DNA from: JANNYA01 sp031422315
GTDB taxonomy: Bacteria > Pseudomonadota > Gammaproteobacteria > Xanthomonadales > SZUA-5
Assembly (NCBI GenBank): GCA_031422315.1
Contig: JANOQN010000056.1
Location: 1 to 64,000 of the forward strand
Reading direction: 5' to 3'
Length of the DNA: 64,000 nucleotides
In this document: positions 50,081-58,504 of the stretch, in pieces
Position numbering within the stretch: the first letter of the stretch is position 1
Layout: every line of letters begins with the position of its first letter
The notes under the pieces: generated by a model
The model's input: the letters and a program-made list of their open reading frames with translations, nothing else
What the model was told of the DNA's origin: nothing
The model's database searches: none
Made by a program: the position numbers and the translations under genes

Positions 50081-52567
50081 CTAGTCAGCGATTAGGCTGG
50101 TGGTATCAACACGGAAGCTTGTGGTGAGTGAACCATCCATGGTCGCGCGCAATCGCACTTTGACGCTTTTGCCTTTGTAAGCCAAAACGTTGAAGTTGCG
50201 CTGCACATAGGTGCTGGCGCTGGCGGTTTTATTGAGATTCGAAAGCGTCGTCAAAGTAGCAAGTACGCTATTGTTGGATGCGTCAATCAGCTCGACAAAA
50301 AGCTTGTCATATGCGGTGCTGGTAGTGGTTTCTGAGGTGGTGATGGACGTGTAGAAGCTCAGCGTTGCGGTAGTCGCGCTAGCAGAGATTGGCGTCGCTG
50401 CGCTAGTGACTGATTGGCCAGAGGTGTTATTGACCCCGAGCAGCGCATACGATCCGCCGCTTTGTGCATTGGTTTGCCCGGCGACTAGTGTGTTGAAGCT
50501 GGTACCGGTAAATGCGCTGCGAGCCCACGAACCATCGGCTGCGGTATTGGTGCTGGTAGTAATGGAGTCAAAGTTGCCATTGACTAAGCGCTCAACCGGC
50601 TGGCTGGCGGTGCAAGTAGCGGTGAAGTTTTGCCCAGTTACATTGGCACTAGCGACACTGACGCTGCGATTCGCTGGGCTAAAGCTGCAGCCGGATTTGC
50701 TGGGCGTGAGCGTGTAGCTACCGTTGGCCAGATTCGCGATGCTGTAGCTACCTGTGCTGCTGGTGCTGGCGCTGCTGCCGCTGGTTGCCACGGTAACGCC
50801 GGAAACACCTGCACCTGCGCTGGTGGTAACGCTGCCGCTGACGCTATACGTCGTGACGGGTGTGCCGCCGCAATTAGCAAACTTAAAGCTTTGGATGCGC
50901 GTAGCCCAGCTGCCGCTTGGACGATACATGCCGGTAAACCAGAAGGTGCAGTCATCGCTTGGGTCAACCGCCATCTGGTAGTAATCGCCCCAACGCCCTG
51001 AGGTTTCCGCGCTCGTTCCGGTGGCTACTTCGGTTTCTGCTTGCGTCATAACGCCTAAACTGTCGGTTGCCAATCGGCCCGAATAGCGCAGGCTAGGCTG
51101 GACGGTCGGCGCCGAGGTTTTCGATACGTTGAAGCCAAAGCCAATGTTGCCGACTTTGTCGCTCGCGATGGTGCCGAGCAAGTGGTGCGTGGCACCATCG
51201 GCTGGGCTGTAGGTGCCTTCTTGGCGCAGCGTCCAGCCGCTACCGGTGTTTTGCAGTTCAAACCAGCGCAAACCAGAATCGACAACGGTGCCAGAGCGTG
51301 CAGCATTTTGGTTGGTGGCAAAGTTGCCGACAATGGACTGATAGGTTCCTAAGTTACGATAGGTCAATGAGTTCAGCAATACTTCGCGAATCGGATCGAG
51401 CATCGAAGCAGAGCCGGGCTGTGGCACCGTATCAAAGCTCGAATAATCGCGGAACCAGCTATTGAATTCGGTAACGTTGATCTTCGCCAACGTGGTCACA
51501 CCGCTATTGGCCGGGCTGTTCCAGTCAATATTGAGCGAGAACAAATCAATAAAATCTTTCGTGGTGTCAGCGCTGGCACCGGCGTGGGCTTCATCGTCGT
51601 TATGGCGCGCCAAAATCACAGGCGCGTTTGCAGGCGGTGCATTGCTAGCTGTGCCCATAAAGGTGGCGGGTAGAACGGCTTGAAAGCCGTAGCCAGCGAG
51701 CTTGGGAATGCTGGTGAAACGCTGCGCTGCGCGCGCGGTCGTGCCAGCGAGCATATTGGCGCGGTCAAACGCATAGACCTTGGCACCAGCGCCGGATTCA
51801 TTATCACCGCACACATAGGCATTCGGCCACACCGAGCACTTTGGATAATCTGGAAGCGCAGGGGTTGCAAAGCCGTAAAAATTCCAGCCACCAGTGATTG
51901 GGTTTTCGGTTTTTGACACGTACGTGCAAAGCCGATAAGTGGTGTTCGCACCCCCCATTTCCAACATAAACCAGCGATTCGCTAAGCGATCAAAGTGGAT
52001 AATGGGGTCAGAGCGCGAACTGCCGCACGGATCACCTGCAGGCGCCAAAGATTTAAAGCTAGTCGGGCCCGCTAATTTGGTACCGGCTTTGTCATACACG
52101 GTGAAGCTGGTGCCAATTGAACTGCCACCGTTGACGCCATACAGCACGTAGTTCGGGGATACATCGACGACTGGATCACCCGGAAATACGCCGGTACCGC
52201 CGTTGCTAATCGTTACGCGTTCGCTATCACGGGTGGCGTTTGAATCATTGCGCAGGCCCTGCATGATTTCAAAATCTTGCTGACGATCGCTGAGCAAATC
52301 GGGCGCGGTAATCCAATCGCTGGGTGCGGCCGGGCGTTTGTCATCTAGCGGATAGAATTGGCGCTTGCCGGTTTCAGTGATCGGATCACCCGGGCGCCAC
52401 TCAGGCAGCACTGGCAAATTGCGAATGTCGCCTGAAAATTCGACCGGAGTGACCGGTTCGCCTTTTTCGGTATTCAATGAGTCGCTGGACTGCGCGCTGG
52501 CAGTTAGGCTTGTTAGGGCGCTTACGGCTAGCAGTAAAGTAGTAACCGCGCAAAGCTGTTTCAACAT
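50081..52567 (-). CDS. Large secreted protein with carboxypeptidase-regulatory-like and C-terminal jelly-roll domains
   Basis: A protein of 828 residues from the ATG at 52567, which gives a signal peptide ending SLTASAQ. The first 570 residues form a beta-rich domain I cannot name, with PNYVLYGVNGGSS, HFDRLANRWFMLEMGG and RWGDYYQMAVDPSDDCTFWF; the last of these resembles surface-exposed beta-propeller or sialidase-like bacterial proteins. A carboxypeptidase-regulatory-like Ig module follows (about 600-665; YSVSGSVTTSAGAGVSGVTV). The C-terminal domain (about 670-828) is a choice-of-anchor jelly-roll type that starts with LVNGNFD. It is probably an exported binding or adhesive protein. It has its own strong terminator. 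Confidence 0.75.
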   Translation of the reverse strand: MLKQLCAVTTLLLAVSALTSLTASAQSSDSLNTEKGEPVTPVEFSGDIRNLPVLPEWRPGDPITETGKRQFYPLDDKRPAAPSDWITAPDLLSDRQQDFEIMQGLRNDSNATRDSERVTISNGGTGVFPGDPVVDVSPNYVLYGVNGGSSIGTSFTVYDKAGTKLAGPTSFKSLAPAGDPCGSSRSDPIIHFDRLANRWFMLEMGGANTTYRLCTYVSKTENPITGGWNFYGFATPALPDYPKCSVWPNAYVCGDNESGAGAKVYAFDRANMLAGTTARAAQRFTSIPKLAGYGFQAVLPATFMGTASNAPPANAPVILARHNDDEAHAGASADTTKDFIDLFSLNIDWNSPANSGVTTLAKINVTEFNSWFRDYSSFDTVPQPGSASMLDPIREVLLNSLTYRNLGTYQSIVGNFATNQNAARSGTVVDSGLRWFELQNTGSGWTLRQEGTYSPADGATHHLLGTIASDKVGNIGFGFNVSKTSAPTVQPSLRYSGRLATDSLGVMTQAETEVATGTSAETSGRWGDYYQMAVDPSDDCTFWFTGMYRPSGSWATRIQSFKFANCGGTPVTTYSVSGSVTTSAGAGVSGVTVATSGSSASTSSTGSYSIANLANGSYTLTPSKSGCSFSPANRSVSVASANVTGQNFTATCTASQPVERLVNGNFDSITTSTNTAADGSWARSAFTGTSFNTLVAGQTNAQSGGSYALLGVNNTSGQSVTSAATPISASATTATLSFYTSITTSETTTSTAYDKLFVELIDASNNSVLATLTTLSNLNKTASASTYVQRNFNVLAYKGKSVKVRLRATMDGSLTTSFRVDTTSLIAD

Positions 52568-52647
52568 GGTTCTGAAACTCCAATCATTTGATAGTGCTGT
52601 AGATGAGAATGCGAGTCCCCTAATTAGCAAATTAGTAAGCTAGCTAA

Positions 52648-53541
52648 TTAAGGATTGGCATCGGTAAAAGTGGGCCTTCGAAAAAGCCTTACGTCGCCGC
52701 GTTTACTGCGGATTTCAATGGGGTTTACGCCGCGCCCTAAGGTTACGCTGGCAGATTTATTCGGTTCGGCGCCGGGCAGCGGCGTCACGTTCAAACTATA
52801 TTCGGTGGCAAACAAGCCTGAGGTTGCAAGGCTCAACGCCGCATCGTAGGCGGGGCCAAAAGAAACGCTAATTGCGCCGGTGCTTGTGACGACGCGCTGC
52901 GCCGCTGGAATCGCTTGATCAGCAAACGCGGCTTCGATCAGCCCGCTGCCAGTTTCAATATCCAATGCGCCAGTAATACCGCGTACTAACAAATCGCCTG
53001 ATTCTGATCGCACTTGCAAATTCGCACGAAGGCCACGCACTTCAACCAAACCGCGCAGCGTGCGAATGGCAAGGTCGTGCGTTTCTGGCACGAATAGCGT
53101 GATGTCAATGCGCTGACCTTCAGCCAACGGCAGTATTCCACCATTACCAGGTGCTATCGGTGGCAGCTTTGCGGTTAGCGTGGCGCTTGCTTCATCGAAC
53201 TGCATGACCGGCATCAGACTACCAATCGGTGCCTGCGCAACGGCGGTAGCTTCAAGCACATGGCTAAAGCCGCCAAATCGAACCCGCACTTCACCAAATT
53301 CATTGACCACATTGATCGGCTTGCCGGTTGTAAGCGTATGTTTGATGGCGCTGCGCGTCGGTTCGTCGGCAAAGCGCGCAGGCGCAGGCACAAGCGGCAC
53401 TGCGGGTTCCGTTGCGCTCACCGTTTCAACCTGATGGTCAGCAGGCGTCGATGTTGCGCAACCTACCGAGGCAATGAGTAGCCACATGCAGCTCGAAGCC
53501 AAAAGGCCTCTAGTTATAAACGTCGCCACCGCTACTATCAC
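52648..53541 (-). CDS. DUF4097-type lipoprotein
   Basis: A protein of 297 residues with an N-terminal helix and lipobox-like ASVGC near residue 28 (WLLIASVGCATS). The rest is a beta-solenoid-like region of the putative-adhesin DUF4097 type, with short strands such as AIRTLRGLVEVRGLRANLQV, SESGDLLVRGITGALDI and IRSKRGDVRLF. Its function is unknown. The ATG at 53541 or the one at 53487 could be the start; both keep the lipobox. It is 80 bases upstream of the 828-residue gene; the gap holds an AT-rich inverted repeat (TAATTAGC / GCTAATTA, 52621-52650). Confidence 0.7.
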   Translation of the reverse strand: MIVAVATFITRGLLASSCMWLLIASVGCATSTPADHQVETVSATEPAVPLVPAPARFADEPTRSAIKHTLTTGKPINVVNEFGEVRVRFGGFSHVLEATAVAQAPIGSLMPVMQFDEASATLTAKLPPIAPGNGGILPLAEGQRIDITLFVPETHDLAIRTLRGLVEVRGLRANLQVRSESGDLLVRGITGALDIETGSGLIEAAFADQAIPAAQRVVTSTGAISVSFGPAYDAALSLATSGLFATEYSLNVTPLPGAEPNKSASVTLGRGVNPIEIRSKRGDVRLFRRPTFTDANP

Positions 53542-53844
53542 CTAATACGCACTCCCTGCGAATTTCCCAAGCATCCAATAGCCGGCAACATCGCCGAACT
53601 GCGTCACGACCCTGTGAACTTGCGTGACGGCGCGCACCATAAGCGTTCACTCTCTATCAATCAAGCTGCAGTGCAGCATTTTTTAAAATGCGGAACAGCG
53701 CACACTTTGAGAGTAAAATTCACTATAAAAATACATAAATGATGACGATTCTGCTTTTGTGACTCGCAATCTCTAGGGTTTTTTTACACTTTTTTCGCTT
53801 AGCCAAGCTATCGTAGCGCTCATTTATTTTTTGCGAGAAAGGCG
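53542..53844. promoter_or_regulatory. 303-base divergent gap with an AT-rich palindrome
   Basis: No gene is seen. A 16-base palindrome GCATTTTTTAAAATGC lies at 53676-53691 and could be an operator for either of the divergent genes. AT-rich tracts (53712-53745 and 53779-53799) surround possible -10 boxes such as TATAAA at 53724-53729, but no good -35/-10 pair is found. A GAGAAAGG ribosome site precedes the rightward gene. Confidence 0.35.
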
Positions 53845-54552
53845 ATGTTTGACGTCGAACGGCTCTTGGGCCAAATGTTGAGTGGTGGTGTAAGCAAGGC
53901 TACGCGTGGCCGCAGCGATTCTTTTGGCTCAGGCATTGGCTCGGGCTTGGGCGCAATTAATGGCGGTATTGGCGGGGGTTTGAGCAAAGGTGCGCTCGGC
54001 GTTGGCGCACTTGGCATTGCCTGGGCCGCGTTCGAACACTTCAAAGAAAAGGGTACTGAAACTGCTGCTGCCGCACCGCCACCGTTGCCAGCTGCTGCAA
54101 TGCCGCCGCCATTTATGGGCACCGGCCAGGCACCTGCAATAGCCGCGCCGGAGCAAACTGCCGTATTGATGCCTGCACAGACTCAGGCTGTGCCATCAGA
54201 TCAGCGCGAAGCCGACGCCGCGCATTTAATCCGCGCGATGATTTCCGCCGCCAATGCCGATGGTCAAATTGATATGCAAGAGCGCAGCCAGATTTTAGAG
54301 CGCGCCATGAGCGCAGGCTTGAGCCCTGAAACGCAGAAATTTCTACTGGCTGAGCTGGGCGCACCTGCGCCTTTGCCGCAAATCATCGCCGGCACTCGCG
54401 AAGGCTTGCAACGCGAAGTGTATGCCGCCTCCATGTTGGCAATTACCGCCGATACCCTAGCCGAGCAAGCGCATTTGAACTCACTCGCGATCGGTTTGAA
54501 GCTAGATGACGCGGCACTAGCGCAAATTAGCGCAGCTGTGAGCCCACGCTAA
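53845..54552 (+). CDS. DUF533/TerB-like tellurite-resistance-type protein
   Basis: A protein of 235 residues. The N-terminal segment MFDVERLLGQMLSGG, a glycine-rich stretch (about 25-60) and a hydrophobic helix, then a proline/alanine-rich linker, lead to a TerB-like helical domain (about 130-235) with ISAANADGQIDMQERSQIL, a possible metal-binding acidic motif, and LQREVYAASMLAI. This is the layout of YebE/DUF533 proteins, which sit in the inner membrane and belong to envelope-stress regulons in enterobacteria. It starts a plus-strand unit with prmA, which begins 1 base after its stop. Confidence 0.85.
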   Translation: MFDVERLLGQMLSGGVSKATRGRSDSFGSGIGSGLGAINGGIGGGLSKGALGVGALGIAWAAFEHFKEKGTETAAAAPPPLPAAAMPPPFMGTGQAPAIAAPEQTAVLMPAQTQAVPSDQREADAAHLIRAMISAANADGQIDMQERSQILERAMSAGLSPETQKFLLAELGAPAPLPQIIAGTREGLQREVYAASMLAITADTLAEQAHLNSLAIGLKLDDAALAQISAAVSPR

Positions 54553-54553
54553 C

Positions 54554-55432
54554 ATGCCGTTTTTAGAGCTGCATTTGCGCCTGAAATCCAGTGAACAGCC
54601 CGAAGTAGAAGCCGCACTAGAAGCGCAAAACAGCTTGGCGATTACGCTGCTAGATGCTGAAGACGTTCCGATATTCGAACCCGGCGTGGGTGAAATGCCG
54701 CTCTGGCCAGATTTGTGTTTGACCGCGCTGTTTGATGCCGATACTGATCAAATTGATTTGCTGGCAGCGCTAGATGGGCGCATTCCAGAATACGTGCTTC
54801 GCAGCGCCAAATTCGCCATGTTGGACGATAAAGACTGGACCCGCGCTTGGATGGATAACTTTGCGCCCATGCAATTTGGCCGCAGGCTGTGGATCGTGCC
54901 AACCACGCACATGCCGCCGGAGCCTGATGCGGTCAATATCCGGCTTGATCCCGGGCTTGCCTTTGGTAGCGGCACGCACCCAACCACGGCGCTGTGTTTG
55001 GAATGGCTGGATGGCTTAGATTTAACAGGCAAACGCGTTATTGATTTTGGCTGTGGCAGCGGTATTTTGGCGGTCGCGGCGTTGAAATTGGGCGCGGCGT
55101 CAGCAATTGCAATTGATAACGACCCGCAAGCGCTGCTCGCCACGCGTGAAAATGCAGTACGAAACGGCGTTGCGGATCGATTGGTCGTGCAATCAGATAT
55201 TGCCGCGCATCCACCCGCGTGTGATGTATTGCTCGCCAATATTTTACTACTGCCGCTTTTGTCGTTGGCGCCATTGTTGCAATCGCTGGTAGTGCCAGGC
55301 GGTATCGCGGCATTCTCGGGCATGTTGGCCGGGCAAGAGCGCGAGTTTGTGCCGGTTTACCAATCCACTTTTGCCGATTTGGCAGTCAGCTTGCGGGGCG
55401 ATTGGATACGAATTGAGGGGGCAAAACGGTAA
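54554..55432 (+). CDS. prmA: Ribosomal protein L11 methyltransferase
   Basis: A protein of 292 residues, the usual length. An N-terminal substrate-recognition domain (1-60) precedes the linker GLAFGSGTHPTTALCLEWL and a Rossmann methyltransferase with VIDFGCGSGILAVAALKLGA (motif I) and LLANILLLPLLSLAP (NILxxPL type). It trimethylates several sites on L11. Transcription would end at the hairpin 55486-55516. Confidence 0.96.
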   Translation: MPFLELHLRLKSSEQPEVEAALEAQNSLAITLLDAEDVPIFEPGVGEMPLWPDLCLTALFDADTDQIDLLAALDGRIPEYVLRSAKFAMLDDKDWTRAWMDNFAPMQFGRRLWIVPTTHMPPEPDAVNIRLDPGLAFGSGTHPTTALCLEWLDGLDLTGKRVIDFGCGSGILAVAALKLGAASAIAIDNDPQALLATRENAVRNGVADRLVVQSDIAAHPPACDVLLANILLLPLLSLAPLLQSLVVPGGIAAFSGMLAGQEREFVPVYQSTFADLAVSLRGDWIRIEGAKR

Positions 55433-55485
55433 GGGTAGCAATGCCATTAGGTTGGTTTGGTAGCTAACCAACCCTCTCCCCCAAC

Positions 55486-55516
55486 CCCTCTCCCATAAAG
55501 GGAGAGGGGAGCTTTT
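55486..55516 (+). terminator. Element-borne terminator of prmA
   Basis: CCCCTCTCCC-ATAAA-GGGAGAGGGG forms a 10-bp GC-rich stem and is followed by AGCTTTTT. It lies 54 bases after the prmA stop and is part of the left inverted repeat of the 215-bp element. Confidence 0.7.
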
Positions 55517-55570
55517 TGGGCTTTGATTGAAGACCTAAGGCGATTTTAGCTTACCGCATCAGATGCCGGA

Positions 55571-55667
55571 TTTAGCCCATTTCCCTTTACGGTTGCGTTG
55601 ATGCTGTTTTAGCCCCGCTCCCTTTATGGGTGCGTTGGTGCTGTTTTAGCCCCTCTCCCTTTATGGG
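55571..55667. repeat. Tandem units of about 37 bp inside the 215-bp element
   Basis: Two near-complete units and a third partial one are visible, starting near 55571, 55606 and 55644. Each reads TTTAGCCC(C)..CTCCCTTTA.GG(G)TGCGTTG.TGCTG. The third runs into the right terminal hairpin, which suggests the inner units derive from the arm by duplication and decay. Confidence 0.7.
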
Positions 55668-57046
55668 AGAGGGGTTGGGGAGAGGGTAATTCCCGCCTGC
55701 ACCGAACTTCGAACTGCACCTCTAGGATTCGCATCAAACAGCAAAACAAACTCCGTGTTGCCTGCATGGTTGCGCCACAACAGCGCGCCGCCGCTGGTTT
55801 TGAGCACGCCTTGAATGACGCTCAAACCTAAACCACGTCCACCGCCCTTGGTGGTAAAAAACGCTTTGCCAAGCCGTTCGGCAACTGCCGGTGTGATGTT
55901 GCCGGGGTTTGTTACCACGATGGCGCTGCCGCTTCGCTGGTGCGCTTGATTAAACACGGATCGGTGTTCAGAGGTGTCTTCAAACGCCTGCACAACATGG
56001 ATGCTGGCATTGGCGCCAGCCTCTAGGGCGTTACGTACTAACTGCGCCACTGCGGTGCTGCTTTTGGCTTCATCGCACAGCGCGTTTATCTGAGGATCTC
56101 CTGAAATTGACACCGCTTTATCAATCAAACCGCGCCTTTGCAGCCTTGTGCAGGCCTGCTCGGCGATCTCAACTAAGCGATGCGGCCGCAGCGTATTAAA
56201 GCGCGCGCCTGCAATCGCGCGCAGCTGCTCGATGGCATCACTCGCGACCGCAATCGCCGTGTGCGCCGATTCCAACTCGGCTTTTACCAGCGGGTTTGCA
56301 GTCAGCGCTGCTAAATCTAGCTGCCCGCTGATGATAGTCAAGTGCTGGCTAAATTCGTGCGAAATAACTGCCGCCAACAGGGCCACGCTGCTGGCTTTTT
56401 CCGAGGCGTCGCGCGCGTATTCAAGCTGCTCTTTGGTACGCATTTGCATCAGGCTGCGCTTTTTAAGCAGATACCAGCCCAACCCAAAAAACAATGAGCC
56501 AAACAAAGCAGCGCTAGTTACATAGCCAAAGCCTGCGCGAATTTGCCCCAGCCGGCGTGTAAAATCAGCATTCGAAAACCACAGTACAAGGCCTTGTTCG
56601 GGCGGCAATTCAAGCGAACGATAATGTACTAGCCAGTGCTTGCTGCCTTCAACCGCCACGGCGCTATTTTGCCCTGGCCAATCTAATGGATCAGGAAGAG
56701 TAAGTGCGCTTTGCGATACGTACGCTTGCAAAGTGATTTTCTGCGCGGTGTCTACCAAATAGGCCGCGCCAACTTCAGGCTGCTTGGCAAGAAACGCGTT
56801 AAATGCCGAAGAGCGCACGTTATTCGAAGCGCTCGCTTTTCGGTCAATCTCCAACACCGCTGTCAAAAACTCAACGTGCTTCAGGGCGTCGGCGGCAAAC
56901 GCGGTTTGCAAAGTTTTGATGGCGGATTGATAGCGCAGCGATAGCAAGGTTGCGACAATAAGCATGGCGACGATCGATACCAACAAACCCCGCAGGATTG
57001 CGGTGCGTTCGATGTGTTGATCGCTATACAAGGCTTTAGCTTGCAT
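55661..57046 (-). CDS. Sensor histidine kinase with extracytoplasmic domain
   Basis: A protein of 461 residues from the ATG at 57046, which overlaps the rsmD end by 11 bases. The first membrane helix is about 18-40, then an extracytoplasmic sensing domain (about 40-175), a second helix (about 180-200) and a coiled coil. The HisKA-like motif ISHEFSQHLTIISGQL supplies the phospho-acceptor His; the N box is LVRNALEAGA and the G box GGGRGLGLSVIQG. No response regulator is adjacent. The last eight residues TLSPTPLP are encoded by the inverted repeat of the 215-bp element, which also supplies the stop, so the original C-terminus may have been replaced. Confidence 0.88.
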   Translation of the reverse strand: MQAKALYSDQHIERTAILRGLLVSIVAMLIVATLLSLRYQSAIKTLQTAFAADALKHVEFLTAVLEIDRKASASNNVRSSAFNAFLAKQPEVGAAYLVDTAQKITLQAYVSQSALTLPDPLDWPGQNSAVAVEGSKHWLVHYRSLELPPEQGLVLWFSNADFTRRLGQIRAGFGYVTSAALFGSLFFGLGWYLLKKRSLMQMRTKEQLEYARDASEKASSVALLAAVISHEFSQHLTIISGQLDLAALTANPLVKAELESAHTAIAVASDAIEQLRAIAGARFNTLRPHRLVEIAEQACTRLQRRGLIDKAVSISGDPQINALCDEAKSSTAVAQLVRNALEAGANASIHVVQAFEDTSEHRSVFNQAHQRSGSAIVVTNPGNITPAVAERLGKAFFTTKGGGRGLGLSVIQGVLKTSGGALLWRNHAGNTEFVLLFDANPRGAVRSSVQAGITLSPTPLP

Positions 57047-57617
57047 GGACAGCCTGCCTACGCCAAAGCGCGAACTCGACCGCCCCTGCACAACTATGCT
57101 TTTGGATAGTCCAGCCCGGTGTCAAAGTCGGCATTTGCCCTTTTGCAGCTTCCAGATAAATTAAAGCCGCATCACCCAGACAAGCCAGCATTGCGGCTAA
57201 CGCGGGCTGATGCAGCGCCGCCGCAAACGGCGGGTCAACAAAGACCAGCGTAGGTGCGCGCGTTTTGCAAAGCTGCGGCAGCGCTTGCAGTGCATCTACA
57301 CAGTGCACCTTTGCGCGCTCCGCCATTTTTAGTCGGATAAGCTCACCTTGCAGTGCGCGCGCGAGCGCCGGTTTAATTTCAATGAAATCCACGAACGCTG
57401 CGCCTCGGCTCAGCGCTTCAATGCCCAGTGCGCCAGTGCCCGCAAAAGCGTCCAATACATTCGCATCAATCAGCGAGCTTCCTAACCAATTGAACAGCGT
57501 TTCACGCACGCGATCTGGCGTCGGCCTTAGCCCATCGCTGACCTGCACCGGTAATCTCGAGCCACGTAGGCTGCCTGCAATAATGCGTATGCTGCTGGGC
57601 GCAGTGGCAGCCTTCAT
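57036..57617 (-). CDS. rsmD: 16S rRNA (guanine966-N2)-methyltransferase
   Basis: A protein of 193 residues. RIIAGSLRGSRL at the N-terminus, RPTPDRVRETLFNWL, the SAM motif VLDAFAGTGALGIEALSRGA and the catalytic VFVDPPF match RsmD. It methylates G966 of 16S rRNA during 30S assembly. coaD or ftsY, which often neighbour it, are not present; the RNase T2 gene lies 3 bases upstream and the sensor kinase overlaps its end, so the three are co-transcribed. Confidence 0.95.
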   Translation of the reverse strand: MKAATAPSSIRIIAGSLRGSRLPVQVSDGLRPTPDRVRETLFNWLGSSLIDANVLDAFAGTGALGIEALSRGAAFVDFIEIKPALARALQGELIRLKMAERAKVHCVDALQALPQLCKTRAPTLVFVDPPFAAALHQPALAAMLACLGDAALIYLEAAKGQMPTLTPGWTIQKHSCAGAVEFALWRRQAVHAS

Positions 57618-57620
57618 AAA

Positions 57621-58466
57621 TTAAGAATCCACCCAAAATTGTTTGCCACAGCCTTGATCGATGCGATCAAGCGCGGCGCATTCAAGCAGCTGCGCGGGTG
57701 CAAAGTCAGCGCCGCTACTTAGGCAAACCCGAATTTCCAACAAGTGCGCAGCGGCTTGCCGAGCATCAGCGTTGGTGCCGCTTGGCGTTTTGATACGTTT
57801 GCAATGCAGCGTCATGGCAGCGCCTAGCGCAGGGGTATTGCCGTTTGCCGGCCATGCCAAAGAGGCGCTCGCTTTAATATCGGCGCTCGATAGTGCTTTC
57901 CCGGAATCAAGCGCCGGCAACACGGCTTTTTCAACCCGTTCGGCCCAGTTGATCGCTGCCTCAAAATAGCGCAGCGGTTTGAGCCCCGAACAGCTGCCGT
58001 GCTTGTTCCACTGATACATCGGTGCGCCGGTTACCGGCCCGGGCATCCAGCGTGCGAGCCGCGCATCGAATGTTGCCGCCGTATCAAGCGCCATGCCTTT
58101 GCAATTGGCGGGCGCACGTTTTGCGTGTAAACGCTCAGGCCAAAGCCCATGCAGCGTCAAGCTACTGGCCTTGGTTTTGCCGGCGCTGCAAAGCGAATGC
58201 TCGGAATTTAACTCGCAAAACGCAGGCGCTATCGTCAGTACCAGCTGGTAAAACGCATCGGTAGGCAGTTCTGACTGCTTCTCGGAAGGCACCTTGCTTA
58301 ACGGCGCGGGTACGTTCAATTCGATTTCAGCGCGCTTATTTGGATTTTGCTGTGGCTTTGGGCTTGGGTTCAATCCAACGCACTGAACTACCAGCGCGCC
58401 AATGGCCCCCGCCAACAGCGTGGCAATGCTGGCAGTACGTCGACGGCGTCTTTTGGGTGCAGCCAT
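57621..58466 (-). CDS. Ribonuclease T2 family protein
   Basis: A protein of 281 residues. A basic start (KRRRRR) and a hydrophobic helix (about 13-31) form a signal peptide or anchor. The two catalytic signatures are present: CAS I LTLHGLWPE with its His and CAS II YQWNKHGSCSG with Glu/Lys/His region (here the expected E is N, WNKHGSC, as in some bacterial forms). Six or more cysteines could pair. It cleaves RNA through 2',3'-cyclic intermediates in the periplasm. It starts the leftward unit RNase T2, rsmD, sensor kinase. Confidence 0.9.
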   Translation of the reverse strand: MAAPKRRRRRTASIATLLAGAIGALVVQCVGLNPSPKPQQNPNKRAEIELNVPAPLSKVPSEKQSELPTDAFYQLVLTIAPAFCELNSEHSLCSAGKTKASSLTLHGLWPERLHAKRAPANCKGMALDTAATFDARLARWMPGPVTGAPMYQWNKHGSCSGLKPLRYFEAAINWAERVEKAVLPALDSGKALSSADIKASASLAWPANGNTPALGAAMTLHCKRIKTPSGTNADARQAAAHLLEIRVCLSSGADFAPAQLLECAALDRIDQGCGKQFWVDS

Positions 58467-58504
58467 ATCTATCAGTCGTAAGTTGGGTTAATCAAGCAGC
58501 TTAG

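Larger units (their letters stand above)
55472..55686. repeat. 215-bp element with 37/38-bp terminal inverted repeats (MITE-like)
   Basis: The left arm at 55472-55509 (CCCTCTCCCCCAACCCCTCT then CCCATAAAGGGAGAGGGG) and the right arm at 55650-55686 are inverted copies differing by one G. Each arm also contains its own 10-bp hairpin with an ATAAA/TTTAT loop. Between them lie about 140 bases including tandem units of about 37 bp with TGCGTTGRTGCTGTTTTAGCC. It encodes no transposase. The right arm overlaps the end of the sensor kinase gene. Confidence 0.85.
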
